Positions 42,579-52,103 of a DNA stretch of 64,000 nt are shown one piece after another. The stretch lies in NCBI GenBank assembly GCA_000729835.1, contig JFHB01000114.1, positions 1 to 64,000 on the forward strand, in the 5' to 3' direction. The position numbers and the translations under genes were made by a program. The stretch comes from Atkinsonella hypoxylon (Eukaryota > Ascomycota > Sordariomycetes > Hypocreales > Clavicipitaceae). A model generated the notes under the pieces. The model was not told the origin of the DNA. It was given only the letters and a program-made list of their open reading frames with translations, and searched no databases. Each line of letters starts with the position of its first letter. Position 1 is the first letter of the stretch.

Positions 42579-43753
42579 CTAGATCTTCTCGTTGGGCCCG
42601 GCAATCAAGATTTTGATGACCTGTCCCTCCTTCACCTTTTTAAATGCCTCCTCCGCCTTGTCGAATGGTACAACGGTCGTGACGAGCTTTTTGACGTCGA
42701 TTCTGCCGCTAGCCACGAGCTCAATGGCCAATTCATAGTCGCCTGGGCCATACCGGAAGGATCCCTTGGCCGTCACCTCTTTGAGACACAGCGCCATGAT
42801 TGGGAACGTAATGTCGTTTTTACCCATGCCACCTTGCACGTAGGTGCCTCCCGTGCGGACAATGTGAAGGCTGGCCTGGATGGAAGACTCAGCACCGCTG
42901 GCGTCAATGACGACGTCTGCGCCCCTGGGGAGATTGATCTGCTTCTTTATAGCCTCGGCATTCTCCTCGGGCGAAATTTTCTGCGAAAGGTAGGTGTGCG
43001 TGGACGCGAACTCCTTGGCGAAGTCGAGCTTTGCCTGGACAATGTCCACGCTGACGACCATGGAGGCGCCGTAGGCTCTGGCAACGGCCGCGCAGAGCAG
43101 GCCGACGGGGCCGGCGCCCATGACGACGACGGATTGGCCTGGCTGGACGGCTGCTTGCTTGACGATGTGGACGGCGACAGCCAGCGGCTCAATGAGGGCG
43201 CCCTCTTGGAGGGATACCGAGTCCGGGAGCTTGTAGCAGTAGTCGGCGGGGGACGACCATAGTCCAGTCAAGGTGCCGTCGTAGGGGGGCGTAGCAGCGA
43301 AGATCATGTCCTCGCACAGGTTGTACTTGCCAGCGCGGCAGTTTGTGCATCGTCGACAGCCGTAGCCAGGCTCGATGGCAACACGATCCCCGGGCTTGAG
43401 ATGCGAGACTTGGCCGCCTACTTCGAGAACCGTGCCTGCGGATTCGTGGCCGAGAACCATGGGATCTTTGACGACGAAGTGGCCGATGGCCCCAAGGTGC
43501 CAGTAGTGCACGTCAGAGCCGCAGATGCCTGTGTAGTTGACGACTACGATGACATCGTGCGGCGATTGGAGAGTTGGCTTAGGCCGCTCTTCATAGGTAA
43601 CGTCGAGGGGCTTGTTGAGAACAAAGGAGAGGTTCTACGCGAGGGGAATTAGTGTCAAGCCCTGTCGTCTTCTTCTTCGACTCCCATTTTTGGCACGAGT
43701 CAGATGGACACCCTTACGCTAATGTCGTCCCGGCTGACAGTCTGGGAGGCCAT
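42579..43753 (-). CDS. xdh1: Xylitol dehydrogenase (D-xylulose reductase)
   Basis: This is a zinc-dependent medium-chain dehydrogenase that oxidises xylitol to D-xylulose with NAD+ in pentose catabolism. Exons 43753-43718 and 43634-42579 give 363 residues, the standard length for fungal xylitol dehydrogenases. The first exon is only 12 codons (MASQTVSRDDIS). Catalytic zinc ligands sit in YTGICGSDVHYWH and in the GHESAGTV motif; the four-cysteine structural zinc loop is CRRCTNCRAGKYNLC. The nucleotide fold GAGPVGLL is followed by SVDIVQAKLDFA, whose aspartate after the second strand indicates NAD+ preference. Sorbitol or L-arabitol dehydrogenase is the main alternative. An XlnR/Xyr1-type TTAGCC site lies about 400 bp upstream. 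Confidence 0.88.
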
Positions 43754-44150
43754 CTTGAGAAGTAACGGATGGAATGCGACGTGAATGTGTTCTGGGGAAC
43801 GGGGAATGAGTGAGGTACGATATCTCAAAAGTGCGATGACGTAGCATTGATGTCGTCGTCTCTCCAAGTTGATGTGTCGGTAGCAGAGAGACCAGTTGCT
43901 GCCACAGGAAAAGTCGTCCCTTTACAGAATACGCCGGGATGTCGTCCTCTATTTGGACGCGAGGTTGGGGAGATGGAGAGGGAAAGGCGGGAAAAAAAAA
44001 AGCATTATTCGGCTTGGCGCAAATGGGGGGAAACACGCATTATTAAATACTTATCCAGACGTTGCACACTCAACTTCTATTTGTCACTGCAGGTCACGAT
44101 GCCGCAGAATGACGTGAACCAGAGTCCAGAGCTCTCGGTGCTGCTTCGAC

Positions 44151-44156
44151 TTAGCC
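44151..44156 (-). promoter_or_regulatory. Possible XlnR/Xyr1 site
   Basis: TTAGCC on the plus strand reads GGCTAA toward xylitol dehydrogenase. GGCTAR is the known core of the xylanolytic activator in filamentous ascomycetes. A six-base match is weak evidence and could be chance. Confidence 0.3.
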
Positions 44157-44435
44157 GGCCCAATGAGCTGCCGCTGTCAGTCTCGGTGCTTAACTAGGGG
44201 CCGTCAGTCGACGGAACAGCTGCTAGCCAGCCTATCTGGGCCAACTTCCCCCAGTCTAAACTCTGCCTGCATGTGCCCGCACACGCCGTCACACACAAGC
44301 TAAGCTGTCAAGTCAAGTCAAGGCTTGGCGAAAAGCTTAAATCGGGCCTCTGCGTATTTGAAATCCCAGGAGCGCCCAACAACCCGGATTGTCACTCAAG
44401 CTTGCATCCACGCTCAACAACTGGTTGCTTTCAAG

Positions 44436-44648
44436 ATGAAGTTTTCCACCATCACTCTTCTCCTTTCGCCCGTGGCCATGGCGCTCCCCATCTCCTTGGT
44501 ACGTTGTGCGCGTTCTGGGAGTGGTTGTCGATGCTGACTGACGTGTCTTTAGGAGTATCCCTCCCACTCTCATATAGCCAGGATCGACAAGCGAGCCGAC
44601 GCAGCAGACAAGGATTCATGCCCTTTGACCAAACAGAAGAGGTCCTGA
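44436..44648 (+). CDS. Small secreted peptide with dibasic sites
   Basis: Exons 44436-44498 and 44553-44648 give 52 residues. The first exon encodes a clear signal peptide (MKFSTITLLLSPVAMALPIS). The 54-nt intron has a GTACGT donor, a GCTGACTGAC branch region and a TTTAG acceptor. The remainder is hydrophilic, contains two Lys-Arg pairs of Kex2 type flanking a 16-residue segment with a single cysteine (DSCPLT), and stops one codon after the second pair. No family is recognised. It could be a processed peptide precursor, a small effector-like protein or a truncated gene: the stop lies within the first unit of an 11-bp tandem repeat. Confidence 0.5.
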
Positions 44649-44674
44649 ACGGGTCCTGAACGGGTCCTGAACGA
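44642..44674. repeat. 11-bp tandem repeat x3
   Basis: Three copies of GTCCTGAACGG (the last with one change) overlap the stop of the small secreted peptide gene. The unit is not a multiple of three, so copy-number change would alter the frame downstream. Confidence 0.9.
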
Positions 44675-44896
44675 GGTTGATTGATTGACTTTGAATGCAC
44701 AGTTTTCCGCAAAGTCGCTGAGCTGGATCCCTACAATCAGACCTTTCCCAAATTACTAGACAGAGTGTGGTCAAGTTGTTGTAATACGAAATGAAACAAA
44801 ACTCATACTCTCATCATCCATAAGCCTGAATAGATACAGAATACAGTGACCGTCCCGTCGCCCTTTCCCCAACGCCACCGGAAGCTCTTCCCTCCC

Positions 44897-45333
44897 TCAT
44901 CGCGCGAAATATTGCTCCTGCGCACTTATGGAGTGTCTCCTCCACTTGCTATCCTGCGGGTACTTGTGCTCAATGACAGGCGGGCCAAGATACTGACTTA
45001 GGACCGAGGGCGGAGAGTGTGCTGCGTCGCGGACGTTGTGATTTTGGCATGGGGTGTTACCATCCCTGCTGTTGTACTTTGTCAGTCGCATTTTCCTTCT
45101 TTCTTGTTGCTCTGGATTCGAAGCACCTTTGCTTCGACGGACATAGGGCAGGAGCCGGAGCCCACGTACCTCGATGGGGGAGTCCCTCCCTTAAAGTGCA
45201 TGCGTGGCTGCGTCCTGATCTCCTCGGGACTGGAGACGGAGTTGGAGCGTGATTCAGGCCTGGCAAGGGGAATCTCGCCGCGAGAGTCGCCGCCAAAGGA
45301 CTTTCGAATCTTTTCCACAAAGTCAGAGGTCAT
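44897..45333 (-). CDS. Small hypothetical protein, two exons
   Basis: Exons 45333-45170 and 45065-44897 give 110 residues. It begins MTSDFVEKIRKSFGGDSRGE and is polar, rich in Ser, Pro and Arg, ending QYLGPPVIEHKYPQDSKWRR plus a short tail. There is no signal peptide, membrane segment or known domain. The intron has a GTACGT donor and a GACTGAC branch point, and the acceptor is a tandem CAGCAG, so two products differing by one residue are possible. The spliced frame, codon use and normal splice signals favour a real gene; the function is unknown. Confidence 0.6.
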
Positions 45334-45441
45334 TGTGCAGTAAGGTGGTTTTTTGAAACTACGTTTCCGAGTCCAGTCACGCGACCTTTGAATGCCGTGC
45401 AGGATAAGTGCCTGGGGAGAGAAACCGCCCCCCAAAAAAAT

Positions 45442-45443
<2 letters not shown>

Positions 45444-45473
<30 letters not shown>
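45444..45473. repeat. (TAA)10 microsatellite
   Basis: Ten consecutive TAA units. Confidence 0.92.
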
Positions 45474-45475
<2 letters not shown>

Positions 45476-46318
45476 TAATGACAATAATAATCTGGAACCA
45501 GATGTATATCTCGGGTTTTCTAACTGCCCAAGCGAGATCCTCAAGCCCTTATATACCCAGGAGAAAAGCGCAAGCAAAGCAGACACCCCTCGTTACGGAA
45601 GCACGTTCGGGATGTGCCCGCACTCTATATGCCGTTATCCCAAAGAGGAAATACTTCTAGTGACGCAAACTCTTCTGGGGTCCGGCGGGAGGCAGTGCAT
45701 CGAGTGAGGATTTGGGTCATGGGACCCCGAAGCATCTAGGGCTACGAACCTGCTCTACATCTGGACATAAACTCAGTTTAACTTCTCGTTGAAGGAAGAA
45801 CTCTGCTTGGCCGTTGGAGGCCGTCCGATTTTAGCGGAACGCCAAACGACGGTCGCAGGGACATGACATTGGTCCGGTTGGACCAAGTATGATACGCCAA
45901 GGCAATCGTCGCACCGTCAGTCCATTTAATTTACCTCTGGCTTTATTCCGTAGTTGATGGGCCACGCGGGGCGATGGCAACGAGGAGGGGGGACAACTGC
46001 AACGTTCCGAGCCGGTGACAGAATAAACAGGACAGATTGCGCGTACCAAAGAGCGTCCCCATATTCTGTCGTCCGGCTGCCCCGTACCAACCGGCCACGG
46101 GCAACAACTTGCAAGGTTCTGGCTGCTGCTTCGCCTCGGCGTGTCTGTCGTGGAGGCTGTTCGGTTTCTACAGCCAATCACGGTTACGCGGCTGGCTCGG
46201 CAGCGGGGTTGCACATCAAGCCCCAAGCACTAGTTTGTAGTACAACCACATGGCGTCCTTGGCGGAGAACTATCGTTGTGAAGTTGCCAGAATAAATGAT
46301 GTATGAATACATACATGA

Positions 46319-46344
46319 ATATATATATATATATATATATATAT
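46319..46344. repeat. (AT)n microsatellite
   Basis: Thirteen AT units. Confidence 0.92.
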
Positions 46345-46589
46345 GTGCATGTATGTTGTGATGGATAGTGATAGTGATGACAATGATATGATTGTGATGA
46401 GCGACGAGACACGCTTTACTTGCCCAATCGCTTCACCTAGTCATCTTGTCCGCAATCACACCACCTACCGTCCAAGCTCGCCACGCGACACAACCCCTCA
46501 TCCGGCAATCTGCTCGTCTTAACCTTTTAATGTGCCCTAACCGGCCAAATACATACATACATCATCACCCGTCAGCCCTGCCTGCCACC

Positions 46590-46625
46590 ACCATCCCGGC
46601 CACCATCCCGGCCACCATCCCGGCC
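46590..46625. repeat. 12-bp minisatellite x3
   Basis: Three perfect copies of ACCATCCCGGCC. Confidence 0.9.
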
Positions 46626-47469
46626 ACCAAGCTTGTCGTGCAGGGCCGGCATGAGTATCGGGCTGGTTGCTTGTTGCGTTCCCGAGCTGGTTTGCCGAGG
46701 GTTTTGACAGCTTAACTGGGTACGGAATACGGAATAGACTTCTGGTATCTAGGTTCATCTTCGAGGCATTCGTGGTGTGGAGCATCATCAGTTGACTCAA
46801 CGTATTCGTCAGTTGAAGTATGACGTAAATTTTGTCTCAACTTCTAGCCAACTCCATTCCTTGAAGCTCTTTCTCTTTTGTCTCCGAAACAGAGCACGTG
46901 AGTGCAATCGCGGTCGGACAAAAAGCATGCATGTACTCCGTATTCCGTAGGTGCCCAGCATATCGGTCATGACGGGTCGACGATGGAAAACACAGCCATG
47001 TGGTTGATGCTTTCAACACCAGTAGGCCTAGTTGACCAGATAGTGAGTGTCGGGCGTGATATAACAACTATCATGTCCGTGCAGTTACGATGTGCCGAAA
47101 CTATGACTTGCCACCCAACGGAGAGCCGCTTGGAGTCGGGGAGGCACTACAATAACTACTCGTATGTTATCCATTCCGTGCACTGATTAAAAAGAGGAAG
47201 CAGTAACTATGTACACGGAGCAAGCATGACAGTTGCGCAAGTCGGTATCGGAAAGTGTTCCATGTAAGCGAACAAGAAGGTAATCAATCAATCAGGCAGC
47301 GCAGGAGGCCGGCCGGGTTCTATTGAGAAAAATTGGCGGCAGAACGTGCGACGAGAGCAAGGTATTTAAAATCACATCTACTTACTGTGCTGTTATCATC
47401 AAAATATCTGTCAAAGTGCTGAACAAAAATAGATGTAAAGCAAAGCGTCTGATCTTGCTGCAGCAACGC

Positions 47470-47543
47470 CACTCACTCACACTCACTCACACTCACTCAC
47501 ACTCACACCCACTCACCTCTCACTCACCTCTCACTCTCTCACC
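47470..47543. repeat. CACTCA-type pyrimidine-rich array
   Basis: Degenerate tandem CACTCACTCA units in the 5' UTR/promoter of CSN12, about 100 bp before the start. Confidence 0.8.
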
Positions 47544-47639
47544 TCCCATCCCACTCACCCAACAGAGATCATCGGCAACTATCCACCCTTCACAACCTCA
47601 ACCGTCCGCCACAACACCAGGCGACGAGTTACCGCAACC

Positions 47640-49524
47640 ATGTCTCTCGTCGCCCAATTCCTCACCCAGATCCGCCACTATGTCCGCACCCAACAAGGCG
47701 ACATGCTCCGCTCCTGGCTCCAGGTCGAGCCGGGCTCAGACCAAAAGTACTTCGACATGGCCGCCGAGCTGCGCGCCGGCTTCGCAGGCCCAGAGGGCAT
47801 CGAGGCCGCCGTGGAGCAGTACCTGCCCGTCGACGAGCACATCCCCGAGGGCCAGGCACCCGTGTGGCCTGGCTTCCAATCCTTCATGAGGGACTACCTA
47901 ACCTTGTGGCGGGACATCAATTACGACGATCTGCTGGGCACGCATGAGCTTCTCACGACGCTTGTGAAGTGAGTTAAATTTGGCCATGATTCCCACGTAA
48001 CTTCTCCGCCGCCACCAACGACTACCAGCGTCGGGCGTCGACCCATGAGAAGGTTTTTGCCATGAAAAAGAAAAACTAATAAAAACTAAAAAAACTAACG
48101 CCGCCAAGCTCATGCGGCACCGCCTTCGCCCACCCGACCTACGGAGCCATGCTCCTCCAACCAAGCATGTCCTTCTCAGTCACTCTCGCCCGCTTCACCC
48201 TCCAGCTCAACAGGAGGCCGGACCTCACCCGCCGGATCCGCTCCGTAGACGAAGATAGCAACGGCAAGTCCGTCGCTGAATCATCCGCCGAGATCATCCA
48301 AAAGATCTTCACGACATGTCTGACCGATCGGTCTGCTGGCAGAGTCCCCGAGGGGAAAAAGGTTGGCGTGTACATGTTTGCCAACCTTGTCCTCAAGCTT
48401 CTGTTTGCAGTGTGTTCCCCTTCCTCCCCCCCCCCCCCCCCCCGTTACAACAAATTACATTCACCCGGATACAAGAATGGAACAAGAGACAACGACAAAA
48501 AGCGGAAGAGAAGAGAAAGGAAAAGAAAAGAAAAGCAACTAACATCATTGATCAGTGCCGAAGAACAAACCTGGCAAAAATGCTCTTCGTCAACATCTCG
48601 ACGCTTTCTCCTCCTCTATCCTTATACCCTGCCTCGCAGCGCGTCACTTTCCTGTACTACCTAGGACGCTTCAACTTCTCCAGCCAACACTATCAGCGCG
48701 CAGCCCTGTGCCTCGAGCAGGCCTACGCGCAGACACCGCCGCAGCTGGTCTCCCACCGCACCAACATCCTCACCTACCTCATTCCCTGCAACATCCTGCT
48801 CGGGCGGTTCCCCTCCCAGGCTCTCATGCAGCGGGCCGAGGCTCGGTCCCTGCAGCCTGTTTTCTTGCCGCTCTGCCATGCCATTCGCGCAGGCAACTTT
48901 ATCCAGTTCCAGGCCCATCTGGCGACGCATGAAACATGGCTTTTTGAAAAGGGCCTTTTGTTATCTCTGACGCATAGATGTCGTCCCATGTTGTGGAGGT
49001 CTTTGGCTCGCAAGACATTTATTCTAACCTATGTGCCTCCGACGGATGCATCTTCTCGTAAGGCGGCAACTCTGGATATCACGCATTTACATACAGTGGC
49101 CGTCTATCTTCAGCGCAGAATGGAGGGCTGGCTGCCATCCCATCCGAACGCACGGGGTGGTCGATCATCATCACAGGCGAATCCGCTCTTCATGAAGGCT
49201 GTCGCTAACAATATCCAAGACTCGCCCGAGACGACGCTTGCGCCTCCGCCGGGTGGGCCAAAGAAACTGCGGCCCAATGAAGGATTGGTGTGGGGGAATG
49301 CCGAAATCACGCTCAAGGACGTCGAGCTGATGGTTGCGACACTCGTCCAGCAGGGGCTTATGCACGGTTTTGTCGCCCACGCTCAGGCTAGATTCGCCAT
49401 TATTGGAGCCAAGGCGAAAGGCCCAGTCTTGGCAGGGTGGCCGAGCGTGTGGCAAGCTATTACTGAGAGACGGTATGAGGAGGAATTTGATATAAATGAG
49501 GTGCCTGGGTGGGTGAAGGGATAG
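47640..49524 (+). CDS. CSN12: PCI-domain protein Csn12 (Thp1/PCID2-like)
   Basis: Csn12-type proteins contain a C-terminal PCI and winged-helix module. In yeast Csn12 is linked to the COP9 signalosome and, with Thp3, to mRNA processing; the paralogue Thp1 works in TREX-2 mRNA export. Exons 47640-47968, 48109-48409 and 48556-49524 give 532 residues. Conserved stretches are FQSFMRDYLTLWRDINY, LYPASQRVTFLYYLGRFNF, QALMQRAEARSL and a winged-helix end with EITLKDVELMVATLVQQGLM. The exon 1/2 join creates an asparagine before SCGTAFAHPTYGAML. Intron 2 holds an 18-nt C-run and has an unusual GTGTGT donor; intron 1 uses GTGAGT. Fungal orthologues are usually named CSN12 homologue. The identity is strong; the exact complex is inferred from the family. 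Confidence 0.88.
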
Positions 49525-50511
49525 GAACTAGGTCTATGTTGACATTGTGCCAAGTAATGGTCGTGCCAGACACCCGATGTGGTCTAATTCGCTTCGCGTG
49601 TAAAGAAGCAGTCATGTACATAATGGTTAAATCAAGATACCCATGTAAGAGTCTCAAATTATTTAGCGCGGCACGACGGTTACAGCAGGGAGTCGGAATG
49701 TAGACAAGACATCAAGTGTGTCGAATCAATGTTGCATCCCACTATACCTCAACTAACCAAAAGCGCCACACAGAACGCATAACCATGAGCATAAAAACCC
49801 GCATTCATTGACCCGGGGGAAGAAAAAAGAAGGTAAAAAGCTATCTTAGAATAGAAAAAAAGATGGCTGCTAGTCCAGCGCATTCACACAAAAGTAATTT
49901 CAATCGCTGTCTTGTCTTGTCTTGTTGTAAACACATCAGTCATATGCCCCGACAACGCTTTTGTGATCCTGTCCCATCAAACATACTCAAAGGGTGGTAA
50001 GTCGAAACGAAGGAAATTTTCTCCCGTTGGGAAGAGGGTATCGATCAAGTAAAAAAAAGTATAACTCGAAGTACGGTACTTTCCAATTGAAAGTCAACAA
50101 AAGAGAAAAGAAATGGTGTCGAAAGACCGTGTCGTAAAATGAGTTGGGCTGATGGCATCAACCATTAGGTTGTGTCCAAAGACAATAAAAATGAACACTA
50201 TCGCGGACAGGATCCGGTGGATAGTTAAGAGAAGTTGAAGATTTCCAACAGAAATACGTCTACTTTGAGACGAAAGTAGTCATCAAGTATGTCTTTCCAA
50301 GGATGAAATGAGAGAAGAAAATGGTGCTACCGAAACTATGCAGCCAGCCTTCCCACTGCACCTCAAGGAGGCTCACCATAAAAGCTGTACAGTTGGCGAG
50401 TGTCTTGAAATGATTCAAAAAATGTGACAACGAAGAGAAGAAAGCGCAGCTAGCGGTTGACATAAAGCGTTAAGCGATTCGCAAAATTGGTCTGGGGGCT
50501 CATGATGAGAC
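49525..50511. other. Convergent intergenic region
   Basis: It separates the converging CSN12 and SUN-family genes and probably consists of their 3' UTRs. No gene seen. Confidence 0.45.
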
Positions 50512-52103
50512 TTAGAAAAGGCAAGCAGCGGCAATAAAGGCCACAACAAGGCCGACCACTGCGCTGCCCTGCTGCCTGCCTGCCTCGCCCTTGTTTTCAG
50601 TCGTCTTGGGAGCATTTGGCGCAGTGGTTTGAGACGCAGGCTCGGTTGATGATAAAGACGTAATAGAGGCAGTATCAAAACTTGTACCATGCTCGTGAAA
50701 GATTCCACCGGGAAGTAGAGTTGGTGTGGCCGATGATGAGTTTGAAAACAATGAGGTAGATGACAGCTTAGGAAAGGTTGTTGAAATTACTGAGCTTGTC
50801 GAGATTGACGAGCTTGTTGAACTTGATGAGCTTGATGAGCTTGATAAGCTTGATGAGCTAGATAAGCTTGATGAGCTAGATAAGCTTGACGAGCTTGACG
50901 ATAGAGTCGACGTCGTGGTAGGGGTGTGGCTAGTTGTGGACACCAAAGTAGTGGTGAATGGTGGTGAAAGAGGAAGAGAGGAGCTATAATTTGGCTTCGG
51001 TGTGGGCGTGGGTTTCGATTCATGCTTGGACGCAGGCTTGGAATCAGAACTACCACCAGATCCATCGAAAGCAACAACATGAGCAGTAGAACCTTTTGGA
51101 ACCGTCACTACACAAAATGCAGCGTTGCCTGCACCAACACCGGCTAGTAAGCTATCCACGGAACCAGTAAAGTCTGACGGATTGATCTGGCAAGGCAGAC
51201 CAGTACAACCACCATCCGGACACTCAATTTTGATGCCGAAGTCAGGTTTGGATCCTGCCAAGTTGGACGCTTGCCAGACGGGATTCCAGCCAATCTTGAC
51301 AAAGGTTAGGCCGTTGCCGTCAGTATTGGCGCCAGCAACGTAAGGAGTCCAGTTACCAAGAGGCACAGAGGCGGTTCCCCATACACAGCCTTCCACGCCA
51401 GTACCAGGAGGATTAATGTAGTAGCTGTTCCCTTGTTAGCAATGGTGCCTTTCTTCTTCCATGAATTGGCTGTTGGCCAGCCTGTGGAGAACCAAGTACC
51501 AGATATAGAGATAACTTACTGTGCGGCTGTTCTTTCCCAGTAAGAAGGTCCAGGCACAGAGATAGTGACTTCAGAAGACACGAGCGTGGGGATCAACATA
51601 GCCTCGTCACCAGGCAAAACGGTCTGGCACCAAGACATGTCTTTCTTGCACTTGTTGACGGCCTTAACAGCCCCAGTTCCTTGCACACAGTTGGGCTTGT
51701 TGGGAAAAGGCTTTTTGACGTTACCATCGTGGTCACAGTACAATCCGCCGTTCATAGAGGCGGGATAGGTATACTTGGAATCCTTTTCCCATTGAGCCAT
51801 GACCATGCCGGGCTTGCAAGCGAATGGGCAGTAGGATCCGGGTCTACACTCCCTATCGGGACTCATAGCCCAGCCGGCATTCTTGGATTCAGGCGTGATG
51901 GCAACGAGGTTGGGGTCATCGGTAGGAAAAGCACATGTTCCACGCTTGACGATGACATTGGTCTCGGCGCGAGAGTGAATGTGACCATGAGAAGGGCTAA
52001 ATCGCTTATGGACCAGTCTTGGTTGGTGGGAGGCGATGGCGTCGCATCCAGCGATGAGAAATACCGTGATGCCGAGAACGGCTCGAAGACCGGATAGTTT
52101 CAT
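50512..52103 (-). CDS. SUN-family secreted wall protein, GPI-anchored
   Basis: SUN proteins (Sim1/Uth1/Nca3/Sun4 family, glycoside hydrolase family 132) act on the fungal cell wall in septation and wall remodelling. Exons 52103-51520 and 51424-50512 give 498 residues. MKLSGLRAVLGITVFLIAGCDAIA is a signal peptide, and a Lys-Arg site near residue 30 suggests Kex2 maturation. The SUN domain runs from GTCAFPTDDPNL to AFCVVTVPKGS and keeps its cysteine pattern, including CRPGSYCPFACKPGM and GVEGCVWGTAS. The join uses an ACAG acceptor at 51425, giving the family motif TAAHYYINPPG. A long Ser/Thr-rich stalk with SSSSL repeats follows, then a hydrophobic C-terminus (VVGLVVAFIAAACLF) typical of GPI attachment. 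Confidence 0.88.
50805..50900. repeat. Minisatellite in the Ser-rich stalk of the SUN-family gene
   Basis: Tandem GATGAGCTTGATAAGCTT-like units encode the repeated Ser-Leu stretches of the stalk. Confidence 0.75.

Larger units (their letters stand above)
45334..47639. other. Intergenic, repeat-rich, upstream of CSN12
   Basis: No supported gene. It contains a (TAA)10 array (45444-45473), an (AT)n run (46319-46344), a 12-bp minisatellite (46590-46625), four TACGGAATA/TACTCCGTA-type 9-mers at 46721-46949 and a CACTCA-type array (47470-47543) immediately before CSN12. Confidence 0.5.

Noticed and set aside
42834..43262. 142-codon plus-strand frame
   Set aside because: Antisense of the xylitol dehydrogenase coding sequence.
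50726..50989. 87-codon plus-strand frame of repeated ELDELDKLDEL
   Set aside because: Antisense reading of the Ser-rich minisatellite in the SUN-family gene.
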